This document shows, piece by piece, positions 8,112-21,778 of a stretch of DNA of 39,697 bases. A program made the position numbers and the translations under genes. Origin of the DNA: Solimonas sp. (GTDB lineage Bacteria > Pseudomonadota > Gammaproteobacteria > Nevskiales > Nevskiaceae); the NCBI GenBank assembly GCA_030149365.1, contig JASBRP010000025.1:1-39697 (forward strand). The letters are read 5' to 3'. The notes beneath the pieces were generated by a model that was given only the letters and a program-made list of their open reading frames with translations, did not search any database and was not told where the DNA came from. The first letter of the stretch is position 1. Each line of letters begins with the position of its first letter.

Positions 8112-9167
8112 TTAGCCCAGCAATTCCCAGGAGGCCGGCGTACCGCGCACCACATCACGCGCCACGCGCTTGCCGAGCAGACGCTCGTAGTACTTCGGCG
8201 GCAATCCGAGTCCCGGACGGATCGCACGCAGGTTGGCGGATGTCAGCACGTCGCCAGCCTTGAGGTCCTCCGTGATGTACAGCGAGCGACGGAAGACCTT
8301 GGACTTCTCTTCCGAAGCGGTCAGTCCGTAGTGGATACGACCCATCGCCAGACGCGCCCTCTCAGTCTCCACGACCAGTTGCGTCAGCTCCTCCGGCTCC
8401 AGCGAAAACGCGGAGTCCACGCCGCCGTCGGCGCGACGCAGGGTGAAATGCTTCTCGACCACCGTCGCGCCCAGTGCGACGCTGGCCACGGCGGCACCCA
8501 CGCCCATGGTGTGGTCCGACAACCCGATCTGGCATCCGAACAGCTGGCGCAAATGCGGGATCGTGGCCAGGTTGGTGTTCTCCGGCGTCGCCGGGTAGCT
8601 GCTGGTGCACTTGAGCAACACCAGGTCCTTGCACCCGGCGCCGCGAGCCGCTTGGACCGCTTCGTCGATCTCCGCCACGCTGGCCATGCCGGTGGAAATG
8701 ATCAGCGGCTTGCCAGTGGCGGCCACGCGGCGGATCAGCGGCAGGTCGATGTTCTCGAAGGAAGCGATCTTGTAGCAAGGCGCATCCAGCGATTCCAGGA
8801 AATCCACCGCGGTGAAATCAAAGGGCGAGCTGAAGCCGATCATTCCATGCTGCGCAGCGCGCTCAAAGATCGGCTTGTGCCATTCCCAGGGCGTATAGGC
8901 TTCCTTGTAGAGATCGTAGAGCGAGCTGCCCTTCCACAAGCTGTTGGGATCGGAGATGAAGAACTCGCCGTGCTTCAGGTCCAGCGTCATCGTGTCCGCG
9001 GTATAGGTCTGGATCTTCAGCGCATGGGCACCCGCCTTCGCCGCGGCATCCACGATTTCCAGCGCCCGCTCGAGCGACTGGTTGTGGTTGCCCGACATCT
9101 CTGCGATCACGAACGGCGCATGCCCGGAACCGATCCGGCGATGGGCGATTTGGATGTCCTGGATCAT
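8112..9167 (-). CDS. pseI: Pseudaminic acid synthase PseI
   Basis: 351 residues of the NeuB family: a TIM barrel (about 1-280) followed by a C-terminal SAF/antifreeze-like domain (about 290-351, with YITEDLKAGDVLTSANLRAIRPG). It condenses 2,4-diacetamido-2,4,6-trideoxy-L-altrose with phosphoenolpyruvate to give pseudaminic acid. Visible motifs are FVIAEMSGNHNQS, HALKIQTYTADTMTL and PLIISTGMAS. The long TMTLD/FFISDPNSLW insert is typical of PseI rather than of sialic or legionaminic acid synthases. The start overlaps the pseG stop by four bases, so translation is coupled. The surrounding complete pse set supports PseI over NeuB or LegI. Confidence 0.93.
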   Translation of the reverse strand: MIQDIQIAHRRIGSGHAPFVIAEMSGNHNQSLERALEIVDAAAKAGAHALKIQTYTADTMTLDLKHGEFFISDPNSLWKGSSLYDLYKEAYTPWEWHKPIFERAAQHGMIGFSSPFDFTAVDFLESLDAPCYKIASFENIDLPLIRRVAATGKPLIISTGMASVAEIDEAVQAARGAGCKDLVLLKCTSSYPATPENTNLATIPHLRQLFGCQIGLSDHTMGVGAAVASVALGATVVEKHFTLRRADGGVDSAFSLEPEELTQLVVETERARLAMGRIHYGLTASEEKSKVFRRSLYITEDLKAGDVLTSANLRAIRPGLGLPPKYYERLLGKRVARDVVRGTPASWELLG

Positions 9168-10684
9168 GGCCTCAGCCTCTGTTCGTATGCCTGGTTCTTG
9201 AATGCATAGCCGGCTTCACGGAAAGCCCTGTGGGAGGCTACGTTGGCCTCCAGGACTTCGCCGACGACGGTCCGTACTTCGGGATACTCCGCCGCCAGCC
9301 AGCGACTGCCGGCACCCAGGATGGCCGGCCCATAACCGGCGCCTCCGCAACCCGGAACCAGGTAGATCGACACCAGGGCGCCGTCCTGTTGCACATCATA
9401 TCGCAACACCCCCACCGGCCGGCCCTGATCCTCCGCGATCAGCAATGCCCGCTGCGGGTCCGCAAGGACCCTCTGGAACCAGCGCTGGTGGTCGTCATAC
9501 GGGATCGCGGAACTGGAATGCGAATGCCGGCGGGTGCTCTCGTCATTGCGCCACTCGTATACGTTGCGCATGTCGTCGGCCCCGGCTCGCCGCAGCCGCA
9601 CCTCCGGCGCCAGCAGCCGGCGCGCCACCCGCTCCGCCCCACGGCCATCCGTCAACTCGAGGTTGAGCCGCGACACCAGCCGGAAATGAGTGGGGTCGGC
9701 GGCGATCGCATCCAGTTGCCGAGCCAGCGCTGCCCCATCCAGACCAGCAGCCTCGAGCGTCCAGGCCTTGCCGGCCGCGCCCATGGCCTGGGCGGAGGGC
9801 CGCTGGTTGTCCGCCACCACCAGGATCACCGAGGGCAGGCCCATGCAAGCCCGCTCCCAGGTCGTGGAGCCGCCCGCGCCGATCGACAGGTCCGCCACCC
9901 GCATCAGTTCGGCCATGTTGCCCACCTGCTGGTGGAACTGCAGGTTCGGATGGCGGGCACAGTAGTCCCGCAAGGACACGGCTGCCGGGTTGGCGGCACC
10001 CACGACGACATCGGCCGGGTGATCGCGAAGCACGGACAGGGCCAGCGCTTCCAGTGCCAAGCCGGTGTATCCCCCCGCGTCGACGCCACCCAGGAACACC
10101 AGCAGCCGGTGCAACTCTTCACGCGGCTGCACCTGCGGGCGGGTCGCCGCAAACTCCGCACGCAGCAACGCATAGTCCGGCCCGAGCAGGCGAATGCAGC
10201 CGGCCGGCAGCAAGGCGTCGTAGCGCTCCTCGGCATCCGGCAGCAGGGCCTGGTCCAGCAGCAGGTCGGCGTCGTGATCGCGGTCGGCGAGATCGTCGAT
10301 CACCGCTATGCGCCGCACGGCCTTGCGCAGCCGGCGCTGCCAGCCCGCATCGAGCGCGTAGTGATCGACGATCATCCAATCGACGCTACCCATCGCCTCC
10401 AGCACCCGCAGGCACTCATCCCCGTCGAGTTCCATCGGCACGCCGAGCCATTCGGCATGGGCCAATCCGCCGCCTTCAGGAAGCAGGCTGCACGGCAGCG
10501 GCAGCACATGCAGGGCATGGCCCTGGGCTCGAATCAATCCATGCAGGTGGCCCGGCAACTCCCGGCTGAGGAAGTGGACCTCCGCACCGCGGCTGCGCAG
10601 CGCCGCCGCCAGGGTAAGGCAGCGCATGACATGCCCGGTGCCCATGAGCAGGGACGCGTCCACGCGAATGGCGATGCGACGCAT
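9164..10684 (-). CDS. pseG: PseG-PseH fusion: UDP-sugar hydrolase plus GNAT N-acetyltransferase
   Basis: 506 residues carrying two enzymes. Residues 1 to about 345 are PseG, a GT-B-fold hydrolase that removes UDP from UDP-2,4-diacetamido-2,4,6-trideoxy-L-altrose; GTGHVMRC near the start includes His18, equivalent to the catalytic His17 of Campylobacter PseG, and GAGGSTTWERACMGLPS is the UDP-binding region. Residues about 358-506 are a GNAT acetyltransferase (VRLRRAGADD, YEWRND, IYLVPGCGGAGYG, VASHRAFREAGY), in the position and role of PseH, which acetylates the 4-amino group. No separate pseH exists in the window, so the fusion completes the pathway. Steps 3 (PseH) and 4 (PseG) are consecutive, so the fusion joins neighbouring reactions. 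It starts four bases after the pseF stop. Confidence 0.9.
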   Translation of the reverse strand: MRRIAIRVDASLLMGTGHVMRCLTLAAALRSRGAEVHFLSRELPGHLHGLIRAQGHALHVLPLPCSLLPEGGGLAHAEWLGVPMELDGDECLRVLEAMGSVDWMIVDHYALDAGWQRRLRKAVRRIAVIDDLADRDHDADLLLDQALLPDAEERYDALLPAGCIRLLGPDYALLRAEFAATRPQVQPREELHRLLVFLGGVDAGGYTGLALEALALSVLRDHPADVVVGAANPAAVSLRDYCARHPNLQFHQQVGNMAELMRVADLSIGAGGSTTWERACMGLPSVILVVADNQRPSAQAMGAAGKAWTLEAAGLDGAALARQLDAIAADPTHFRLVSRLNLELTDGRGAERVARRLLAPEVRLRRAGADDMRNVYEWRNDESTRRHSHSSSAIPYDDHQRWFQRVLADPQRALLIAEDQGRPVGVLRYDVQQDGALVSIYLVPGCGGAGYGPAILGAGSRWLAAEYPEVRTVVGEVLEANVASHRAFREAGYAFKNQAYEQRLRP

Positions 10685-10688
10685 GGCT

Positions 10689-11383
10689 TCAACCCACCTG
10701 GCGCAGCGCCCCGAACATCAGTTCCGCACGCCGCCAGTCCTCCGGCGTATCGATGTCCTGCACCCGGTAGCGAGGCAGCAACCAGGGGCGTGCCCGCTCG
10801 GAGAAGATCGGCACACGCCCCCGGAAGGCGGCGACACGCCCCCAATAGAACTGCCCTGCGTCATGCAAGGCCGGCTCCAGATCCTGAGACCGGGTGTTCA
10901 GGTGCTGCGGCTGGAACATCGCGACGCCACCGCCAGGCAGCTCGCGCAAAGCCCGCTGGATCGGGAACGCATAGTGCGTAGCGGAGAACGCGTAGTCGAA
11001 GCCGGGAGCATCGAGCAATGCCGCGGCACCCCGCAGGTCTTCCGGCAGCACCATCGGCGCGGTGGAGTACAGGCAGCACAGCTGGTCCGGCACATCGCCT
11101 TGCGAGGCCAGCTCGTCAATGGCGTGGACGATCACATCCAGGGTCGTGGCATGGTCATCGGACAATGCTGCAGGACGCAGGAACGGCACTTCGGCCCCGC
11201 ACTCCCTGGCGATCCTGGCGATCTCTTCGTCATCCGTCGAAACCACCACCCGCTGCGCGACTCCACTGGCCAGCGCCGCCTCGATCGACCAGGCGATCAT
11301 CGGCTTGCCGAAGAACGGCTTGATGTTCTTGCGGGGTATGCGCTTGCTGCCGCCGCGGGCAGGGATCAGGACGACTCGCCGGC

Positions 11384-11387
<4 letters not shown>
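10689..11387 (-). CDS. pseF: Pseudaminic acid cytidylyltransferase PseF
   Basis: 232 residues of the CMP-NeuNAc synthetase-like cytidylyltransferase family. The N-terminal CTP-binding loop reads IPARGGSKRIPRKN (residues 8-21), followed by VVVSTDDEEIARIA and LSDDHATTLDVI. It activates pseudaminic acid with CTP to CMP-pseudaminic acid, the donor for the transferase. Its start overlaps the pseC stop by four bases (ATGA) and it sits between pseC and pseG, so the pseudaminic assignment comes from both sequence and operon. The length is normal for PseF. Confidence 0.92.
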
Positions 11388-16405
<5,018 letters not shown>

Positions 16406-16409
<4 letters not shown>

Positions 16410-17887
16410 AGCGCCGGCATGCGGTCGAACCAGGGTAGCGCCCGCTCCAGCTGTGCCGCTACCCGCAGCAAGCGCCCCTCCTCGCCGAACGGCGCCACGA
16501 ACTGCAGACCCAGCGGCAGGCCCTGCGCGGTCTGGTACAGCGGCACCGACATCGACGGCGTGCCGGTGAGGTTGGATAGCTGCGTGAACGGCACCTTGGA
16601 CAGGCTCTGGGTGGCGATCTGCTCCACCATGCCGCTGCGCAGCAGCAGGCCGCCGCCACGCAGGCCCAGCACCAGCTTCTGCGCCGCGCGCAGGGCGGCC
16701 GGCTGGTCCAGCTCGCCGATACGCACCGGCGGGCAGGCCAGCGTCGGCGTCAGGTACAGGTCATGGGACAGGAAGAACTGCCCGAAGGCGCGGGCAAAGT
16801 CGTTCCACAGCCGGCGGCGGCGCACATACTCGCCGGCATCCAGCGCCGCGCCTGCCTGGGCGAAGACCCGCGTGTCGGGCTCGAAGTCGCTCTCCGCGCA
16901 GCCGGTCAGCGCACGGATCTCGGCGACACTGGCGGCGACATTGCCCATGTACATGGTGATGAAGCAGCGCGCCAGCAGCGCGCCGTCCACGGCCGGCTCG
17001 GCCTCTTCCACGTGATGGCCCAGCGATTCCAGCAGCTTCGCGGTCTTGTGCACCGCCTCGACGTGCTGCGGGTCCACCGGCGAACCCAGCGGCGAGCGCG
17101 TGCAGAAGGCCACGCGCAGGCGACCCGGCTCGCGCTGCAGCTCGTCCATATAAGGACGCTCTGGCGCACGGATCTCGAAGGGCGCACCGAGGTCCGGCCC
17201 CTGCAGCGCATCCAGCATGGCCGCGCTGTCACGCACACTACGCGACACCACCAGGTCACTGTTGGCGCCTTCCCAGGCCTCGCCCATGCGCGGGCCCAGC
17301 GGCACCCGGCCACGCGACGGTCGCAGTCCGAACAACCCGCAGCAGGCGGCCGGAATGCGGATCGACCCGCCACCATCGTTGGCGCCGGCCATCGGCACGA
17401 TGCCCGCCGCCACCGCGGCGGCCGCACCGCCGGAAGAACCGCCCGGCGTGTGATCCAGGTTCCAGGGATTGCGGGTGATGCCCCAGGCCCGCGATTCGGT
17501 GATGCCCTTCAGCGCCAGCTCCGGCGTCGCGGTCTTGCCGAAGATCACCAGCCCGGCGTCGAGGAAGCGCTGGGTGATCGCCGCATGCGAGGGCGCCTTC
17601 CAGTCGCGCAGCGGCACGGAGCCGGAACTCGCCGGCACCCCGCCGTAGTCCTGCACGATGTCCTTGATCAGGAAGGGCACGCCGGCGAACGGCCCCAGCA
17701 GCGTCCCGGCCGCCCGGGCACGGCCGATTTCGTGCATGGGGATGTTGATGGCGTTGATCTTCGGATTGACCTCCGCCGCGCGCGCCAGCGCAGCCTCCAG
17801 CAGCTCCGTGGCCGTGGTTTCGCCCCGGGCCACCAGCCCGGCCAGGCCCAGCGCGTCGTGCCGCGCATAGTCCGCTGCGGAAATCAT
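16406..17887 (-). CDS. Amidase signature family hydrolase
   Basis: 493 residues, amidase signature (AS) family. The Ser-cisSer-Lys triad is visible as Lys75 (PFLIKDIV), Ser151 ([10 protein letters not shown]) and Ser175 ([11 protein letters not shown]). AS enzymes hydrolyse amide bonds; relatives include GatA and 6-aminohexanoate cyclic-dimer hydrolase. No gatB or gatC is adjacent, so a tRNA-dependent amidotransferase role is unlikely. It has no signal peptide and should be cytoplasmic. A strong ribosome site (GGAGGAGAA) precedes the ATG at 17887. The stop overlaps the glnE start (four bases), so the two are co-transcribed. The substrate cannot be told from sequence. Confidence 0.92.
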
Positions 17888-17977
17888 TGGTTCTCCTCCA
17901 GTCTGAATTTTCTGCGCATAGAGTAGCGGCGTTCCGCGCCGGCCTTACAATCGCGCAAACGGATTCCGATAACGACC

Positions 17978-18577
17978 ATGAAACGCCCCACCGCCCTGCT
18001 CGCCCTCATGCTGGCCGCCTGCGCCAGCGGACCCACCACCGAACAGCTGCTGAGCTTCACCCCCGGCCAGGCCGTGCCGGTGGACCTGGCCGCGCCGCAG
18101 CTGGCGAACCAGGTGGGCAAGCGCATCACGCTCTCCGGCCTGGCCCGCCAGCGCGAGGGCAGCTGCCTGGGGGTGGCGCCGGTCTCCAACAATGACTGGA
18201 TGCTGACGGGTGAAAGGGAGTGCGTCTGGGTCAACGGACGTGCCCAGGGCGCCTCGCTGATGGACGTGCGCAACAGCAACAGCCGCGAGCCGCTGGCGGT
18301 AACCGGCAAGCTGATCCGGACCAAGGAAGGCGTGCTGGTGCTGATGGCCGAGCGCAGCCCGCCGCCAGCCGCGCCGGTCCACGCCGCCCCGCCGGCAGCG
18401 CTGCCGCCCCCCGTCCAGCCGCTGCCGCAGCCGGCCGAACCGGCCCCTGTTCCACCGCCGCGGGAAGCCGTACCGCCCCCCGCACCGCTGCCCGAGCCGC
18501 CGCCGGCCGAGGCCGCTCCGGCACCATTGCCGGAACCGCCCCTGCCGCCGGGTTATTACCGCTCGCCGGGCTACTGA
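17978..18577 (+). CDS. Proline-rich lipoprotein of unknown function
   Basis: 199 residues. An N-terminal lipoprotein signal (MKRPTALLALMLAAC, lipobox LAAC, Cys15) predicts attachment to the outer membrane. Residues about 20-125 form a small folded domain with two cysteines (GSCLG, ERECVWV) and beta-rich sequence (KRITLSGLA, EPLAVTGKLIR). From about 128 onward the protein is a Pro/Ala-rich low-complexity tail ending in PLPPGYYRSPGY. I do not recognise the domain. It is transcribed divergently from the amidase with about 90 bases between them, and converges on the DUF2061 gene seven bases after its stop. Confidence 0.75.
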   Translation: MKRPTALLALMLAACASGPTTEQLLSFTPGQAVPVDLAAPQLANQVGKRITLSGLARQREGSCLGVAPVSNNDWMLTGERECVWVNGRAQGASLMDVRNSNSREPLAVTGKLIRTKEGVLVLMAERSPPPAAPVHAAPPAALPPPVQPLPQPAEPAPVPPPREAVPPPAPLPEPPPAEAAPAPLPEPPLPPGYYRSPGY

Positions 18578-18584
18578 GAACCCC

Positions 18585-18803
18585 TCAGTGGCTGTGGGCC
18601 AACCAGCCCATGCCGCCGGCATTAGCTGCGGCCCGCTCGCCGCGGCGCTTCCAGATCTTCTCGTGGAAGTGGTAGGCCACGGTATTGACGCAAGGCTCCA
18701 CCAGGGCCACCAGGCCGCCGGTCATCCAGCTGCCGGTCATGGCCCAGACGACCAGGAAGGCGACGCCGATGTGCATCGCACCGAAACTCAGGGTCTTGAT
18801 CAT
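18585..18803 (-). CDS. DUF2061 small membrane protein
   Basis: 72 residues matching the DUF2061 family: KTLSFGAMHIGVAFLVVWAMTGS, GGLVALVEPCVNTVAYHFHEKIWKR. Two hydrophobic stretches (about 8-26 and 28-45) suggest a small inner-membrane protein; the C-terminus is His-containing. Function is unknown for the family. A strong ribosome site (AAGGAG) precedes the ATG. Upstream lies a promoter-like element overlapped by a Fur-box-like sequence, which suggests iron repression. Confidence 0.88.
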   Translation of the reverse strand: MIKTLSFGAMHIGVAFLVVWAMTGSWMTGGLVALVEPCVNTVAYHFHEKIWKRRGERAAANAGGMGWLAHSH

Positions 18804-18841
18804 GGCCGCTCTCCTTGGTTGATTGGGTTGGCTGGAGAAAG

Positions 18842-18870
18842 ATGATAATGATTCTCAATATTGATGCCAT
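18842..18870 (-). promoter_or_regulatory. Putative promoter of the DUF2061 gene overlapped by a Fur box
   Basis: On the minus strand, -35 ATGGCA (18865-18870; 4 of 6 consensus) and -10 TATCAT (18842-18847; 5 of 6) are separated by 17 bases. A 19-base Fur-box-like sequence at 18844-18862 matches GATAATGATAATCATTATC at 16 of 19 positions on this strand and covers the -10 and the spacer, so bound Fur would block the promoter. It also lies 20 bases upstream of the divergent TSUP gene. Confidence 0.6.
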
Positions 18871-18882
18871 TGATTTGTTCCT

Positions 18883-19680
18883 ATGGCGTCGATTGCCGCG
18901 GCCAATCGCCCCGGCCGGCCGGCCATGAGCCCCAGTGAGGCCGCCCTGCTGGCCGGCGCCGCCTTCCTGGCCGGGGGACTCAATGCCCTGGCCGGCGGCG
19001 GCAGCTTCCTGACCCTGCCGGCGCTGATGGCGGTGGGCGTGCCGCCGGTGGCCGCCAATGCCACCGGCACCGCCGCCCTGCTGCCCGGCTACCTCAGCGC
19101 CGCCTGGGCCTCGCGCCGGGACCTGGTCGCCCCGGCCGGCCTGGGCCTGCCCAAGCTGCTGGGGCTGGCCCTGCTCGGCGGCAGTGCCGGCGCCGCCCTG
19201 CTGCTGCTGACGCCGGACCGGCTCTTTGCCAGCCTCGCGCCGCTGCTGCTGCTGGCCGCCACGCTGCTGTTTGCACTGCAGCCGCGCCTGCAGCGCCAAC
19301 GCACCGCCACCGTGCCGGCGGCGATGGCCGCCGCCGTGATCCTGGCGGTGTGCCTCTACGGCGGGTACTTCAACGGCGGCCTGGGCATCCTGCTGCTGGC
19401 GGCGCTGTCACTGCTGGGGGTGCGCGAACTGCATCGCGCCAACGCCCTGAAGAACCTGGTCTCCGGCGTGCTCACCGCCATTGCCGTGGCCCTGTATGCC
19501 GCCGGCGAAGCCGTGCGCTGGGGCCCGGCACTGTGGATGATGCTATTCGCCACCGCCGGCGGCTACGCCGGGGCGCGCTGGGCGCGCCGTATCCCGCCGG
19601 CACGGCTGCGGGCCTTCATCGTGCTGTCCGGGCTGGTGATGGCCGCGCTGATCGCCCTGCGCCTGCGCGGGGCCGCATAA
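18883..19680 (+). CDS. TSUP (TauE/SafE) family membrane transporter
   Basis: 265 residues with about eight hydrophobic segments and the TauE/SafE signature GGLNALAGGGSFLTLPALMAVGVPP...ANATGTAALLPGY near the N-terminus, repeated more weakly as GGYFNGGLGILLLAAL in the second half, as expected for this duplicated fold. The family exports sulfite, sulfoacetate or other small organosulfur anions; the substrate here is unknown. Two starts are possible, ATG 18883 and ATG 18925; the later one removes a 14-residue polar extension and fits the family better, but neither has a good ribosome site. It lies divergently from DUF2061 across the Fur-box-like element. Confidence 0.88.
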   Translation: MASIAAANRPGRPAMSPSEAALLAGAAFLAGGLNALAGGGSFLTLPALMAVGVPPVAANATGTAALLPGYLSAAWASRRDLVAPAGLGLPKLLGLALLGGSAGAALLLLTPDRLFASLAPLLLLAATLLFALQPRLQRQRTATVPAAMAAAVILAVCLYGGYFNGGLGILLLAALSLLGVRELHRANALKNLVSGVLTAIAVALYAAGEAVRWGPALWMMLFATAGGYAGARWARRIPPARLRAFIVLSGLVMAALIALRLRGAA

Positions 19681-19707
19681 CCATAGGAATGCAGGGACAA
19701 ATCAAGG

Positions 19708-21219
19708 ATGATGGGCGCCGGTCCGCGCAGATGGGAGAACAGGCTTTTGAGGGATGAAGTGCACTACCTGCAGGGTATCGTCGCGCGGCACTGGCCGCAG
19801 GCCCGGGTCCTGATCCTGGGCGACGTCATCCTCGACAAGTACACCTACGGCCGCGTCGAGCGCATTTCCCCCGAAGCGCCGGTGCCGGTGGTGCGTGCCG
19901 ACCGCAGCAGCGAACAGCCGGGCGGTGCCGCCAACGTCGCCATGAACGTGGTCGCCATGGGCGGCAAGGCCACCCTGGTCGGCTTCACCGGCCAGGATGC
20001 CGACCGCGACCTGCTGCAGCGCCAACTGGCCGAGGCCGGCGTGGAAGCCGCCCTGGTCGCGGTGGCAGGCACCCCCACCACCGCCAAGCTGCGCGTGCTG
20101 GCCGGCCAGCACCAGATCGTGCGCCTGGACCACGAATCCACCGCCGAGCGCCCCGCCGCCGCTTACGCGGAGCTGCTGCAGCGCTTTGAAGCCGCCCTGC
20201 CCTCCGCCCAGGTCGTGATCCTGTCCGACTATGCCAAGGGCGTGCTGACCGAAGCGGTCTGCAAGCGCGCCATCGCCCTGGCCCGCCAGGCCGGCGTGCC
20301 GGTGCTGGTGGACCCCAAGTCGCGCGACTTCTCGCGCTACGCCGGCGCCACCACCATCTGCCCCAACCGCGGCGAACTGGCCCTGGCCACCGGCGTGCAA
20401 GGCACCCCCGAGCAGGAACTGCAGGCCGGCCAGCGCTATGTGTCGGAGCTGGGCCTGTCCTACCTCACGGTGACCATGAGCGAAAAGGGCATCTACCTGC
20501 TCTGGCCCGAGCGCCGCCACCACGCGCCGGCCGTGGCGCGCCAGGTGTTCGACGTCTCCGGCGCCGGCGACACCGTGATCGCCTCGCTGGCGCTCTGCGC
20601 CGCCGCGGGCGTCCCCCCCGAACAGGCCGCGGGCCTGGCCAACCTCGCCGCCGGCATCGTCATCGCCAAGGTCGGCACCGTGCCAGCCTCGTCCGGCGAG
20701 CTGCTGTCGGAGCTGCGCGCCCTCAGCGCCGACGCCTCGGACCGCAAGGCCATGAGCCTGCCGGAGCTGGCGGAGAAAACCGCCGCCTGGCGCGCCGCCG
20801 GCCAGAAGGTGGTCTTCACCAACGGCTGCTTCGATCTGGTCCACGTCGGCCACGTCACCCTGCTGGAACAATGCCGCGAGTTTGGCACCCGGCTGGTGGT
20901 GGGCATCAACAGCGACGCCTCGGTCTCGCGCCTCAAGGGCCCCACCCGCCCGATCATCGCCGAGCAGCAGCGCGCCCGCCTGCTGTCGGCGCTGGCGGTG
21001 ACCGACGCCGTGGTGATCTTCGACGAACCCACGCCGATCGAGGTCATCAAGGCCATCCGGCCCGACGTGCTGGTCAAGGGCGGCGACTACACCGAGGCCA
21101 CCGTCGTCGGCGCGCCGGAAGTGCGCAGCTGGGGCGGCCGCGTGGAGCTGGTGCCGCTGGTGGAAGGCTTCAGCACCAGCGACATCGTGCGACGCATCAC
21201 CGCGCAGGCCAAGGCCTGA
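19708..21219 (+). CDS. hldE: Bifunctional heptose-7-phosphate kinase / heptose-1-phosphate adenylyltransferase HldE
   Basis: 503 residues in two domains. The first (about 25-345) is a PfkB/ribokinase sugar kinase with VLILGDVILDKY, GGAANVAMNV and the catalytic DVSGAGDTV loop near residue 285. The second (about 365-503) is a nucleotidyltransferase with FTNGCFDLVHVGHV (HxGH near 379) and VKGGDYTEATVVG. It makes D-glycero-D-manno-heptose 1,7-bisphosphate and later ADP-heptose for LPS core. The product feeds the heptosyltransferase at 2538-3578. It forms an operon with gmhB, which supplies the intermediate phosphatase step. AAGG before the first ATG may be the ribosome site; the first about 15 residues are not conserved and a later TTG (19747) is possible. 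Confidence 0.95.
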   Translation: MMGAGPRRWENRLLRDEVHYLQGIVARHWPQARVLILGDVILDKYTYGRVERISPEAPVPVVRADRSSEQPGGAANVAMNVVAMGGKATLVGFTGQDADRDLLQRQLAEAGVEAALVAVAGTPTTAKLRVLAGQHQIVRLDHESTAERPAAAYAELLQRFEAALPSAQVVILSDYAKGVLTEAVCKRAIALARQAGVPVLVDPKSRDFSRYAGATTICPNRGELALATGVQGTPEQELQAGQRYVSELGLSYLTVTMSEKGIYLLWPERRHHAPAVARQVFDVSGAGDTVIASLALCAAAGVPPEQAAGLANLAAGIVIAKVGTVPASSGELLSELRALSADASDRKAMSLPELAEKTAAWRAAGQKVVFTNGCFDLVHVGHVTLLEQCREFGTRLVVGINSDASVSRLKGPTRPIIAEQQRARLLSALAVTDAVVIFDEPTPIEVIKAIRPDVLVKGGDYTEATVVGAPEVRSWGGRVELVPLVEGFSTSDIVRRITAQAKA

Positions 21220-21241
21220 CGCCCATCCCCGGAGCGCGATC

Positions 21242-21778
21242 CTGAAGGCGGCATTCCTCGACCGTGATGGCGTCATCAACGTCGACTCGGGCTACGTCTA
21301 CCGCTGGGAGGACTTCGCGTTCCTGCCCGGCGCCGTCGGCGCCATGCGCCGGCTCGCCGCCGCGGGCTACGCCCTGGTGGTGGTCACCAACCAGTCCGGC
21401 ATCGCCCGCGGCCTGTACACCGAGCCGCAGTACCAGGCCCTGACCGCGCAGCTGCGGCAGGCGCTGGCAGCCGAGGGCGTGCCGCTCGCCGCGGTCTACC
21501 ACTGCCCGCACCTGCCCGGCGGCAGCGTCGCCGCCTACGCCCGCGACTGCGACTGCCGCAAGCCCGCGCCCGGCATGCTGCTGCGCGCGCAACAGGAGCT
21601 GCGCATCGACATGGCCGCCTCCCTGATGGTGGGCGACAAGCCCTCCGACATCGAGGCCGCACGCGCGGCCGGCGTCGGCCGCGCCTACCTGGTAGGTAAC
21701 GCGCAGGCACCCGCCGACGGCCACTTCGCCGACCTGGCCGCCTGCGTCGATCACCTGCTCCCGGCAAACCCCGCATGA
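21242..21778 (+). CDS. gmhB: D-glycero-beta-D-manno-heptose 1,7-bisphosphate 7-phosphatase GmhB with non-canonical start
   Basis: 178 residues, HAD superfamily. The N-terminus reads LKAAFLDRDGVIN with nucleophile Asp7 and Asp9, then VVVTNQSGIARG, a zinc-binding set Cys88, His90, Cys103, Cys105, and MVGDKPSDIEAA. It removes the C7 phosphate between the two HldE reactions, and it follows hldE by 22 bases. No ATG, GTG or TTG lies in frame for at least 120 bases upstream of this motif; the first canonical start (ATG 21344) would delete the catalytic aspartates. Translation must begin at CTG 21242 (seven bases after GGAG 21231-21234) or at the preceding ATC 21239, or a base was misread. Confidence 0.9.
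   Translation: MKAAFLDRDGVINVDSGYVYRWEDFAFLPGAVGAMRRLAAAGYALVVVTNQSGIARGLYTEPQYQALTAQLRQALAAEGVPLAAVYHCPHLPGGSVAAYARDCDCRKPAPGMLLRAQQELRIDMAASLMVGDKPSDIEAARAAGVGRAYLVGNAQAPADGHFADLAACVDHLLPANPA

Noticed and set aside
6393..9209. A 938-codon open frame on the plus strand opposite hisH2, the sialyltransferase-like gene and pseI
   Set aside because: It is antisense to well-recognised genes with intact motifs, and its translation is His/Gln/Arg-rich with no domain; GC-rich codon bias leaves the opposite strand open.
9230..10981. A 583-codon plus-strand frame opposite pseG-pseH and pseF
   Set aside because: Antisense to coherent enzymes and compositionally a shadow; the same holds for long frames at 15270-17015, 22512-24083, 24880-26265 and 35580-37160.
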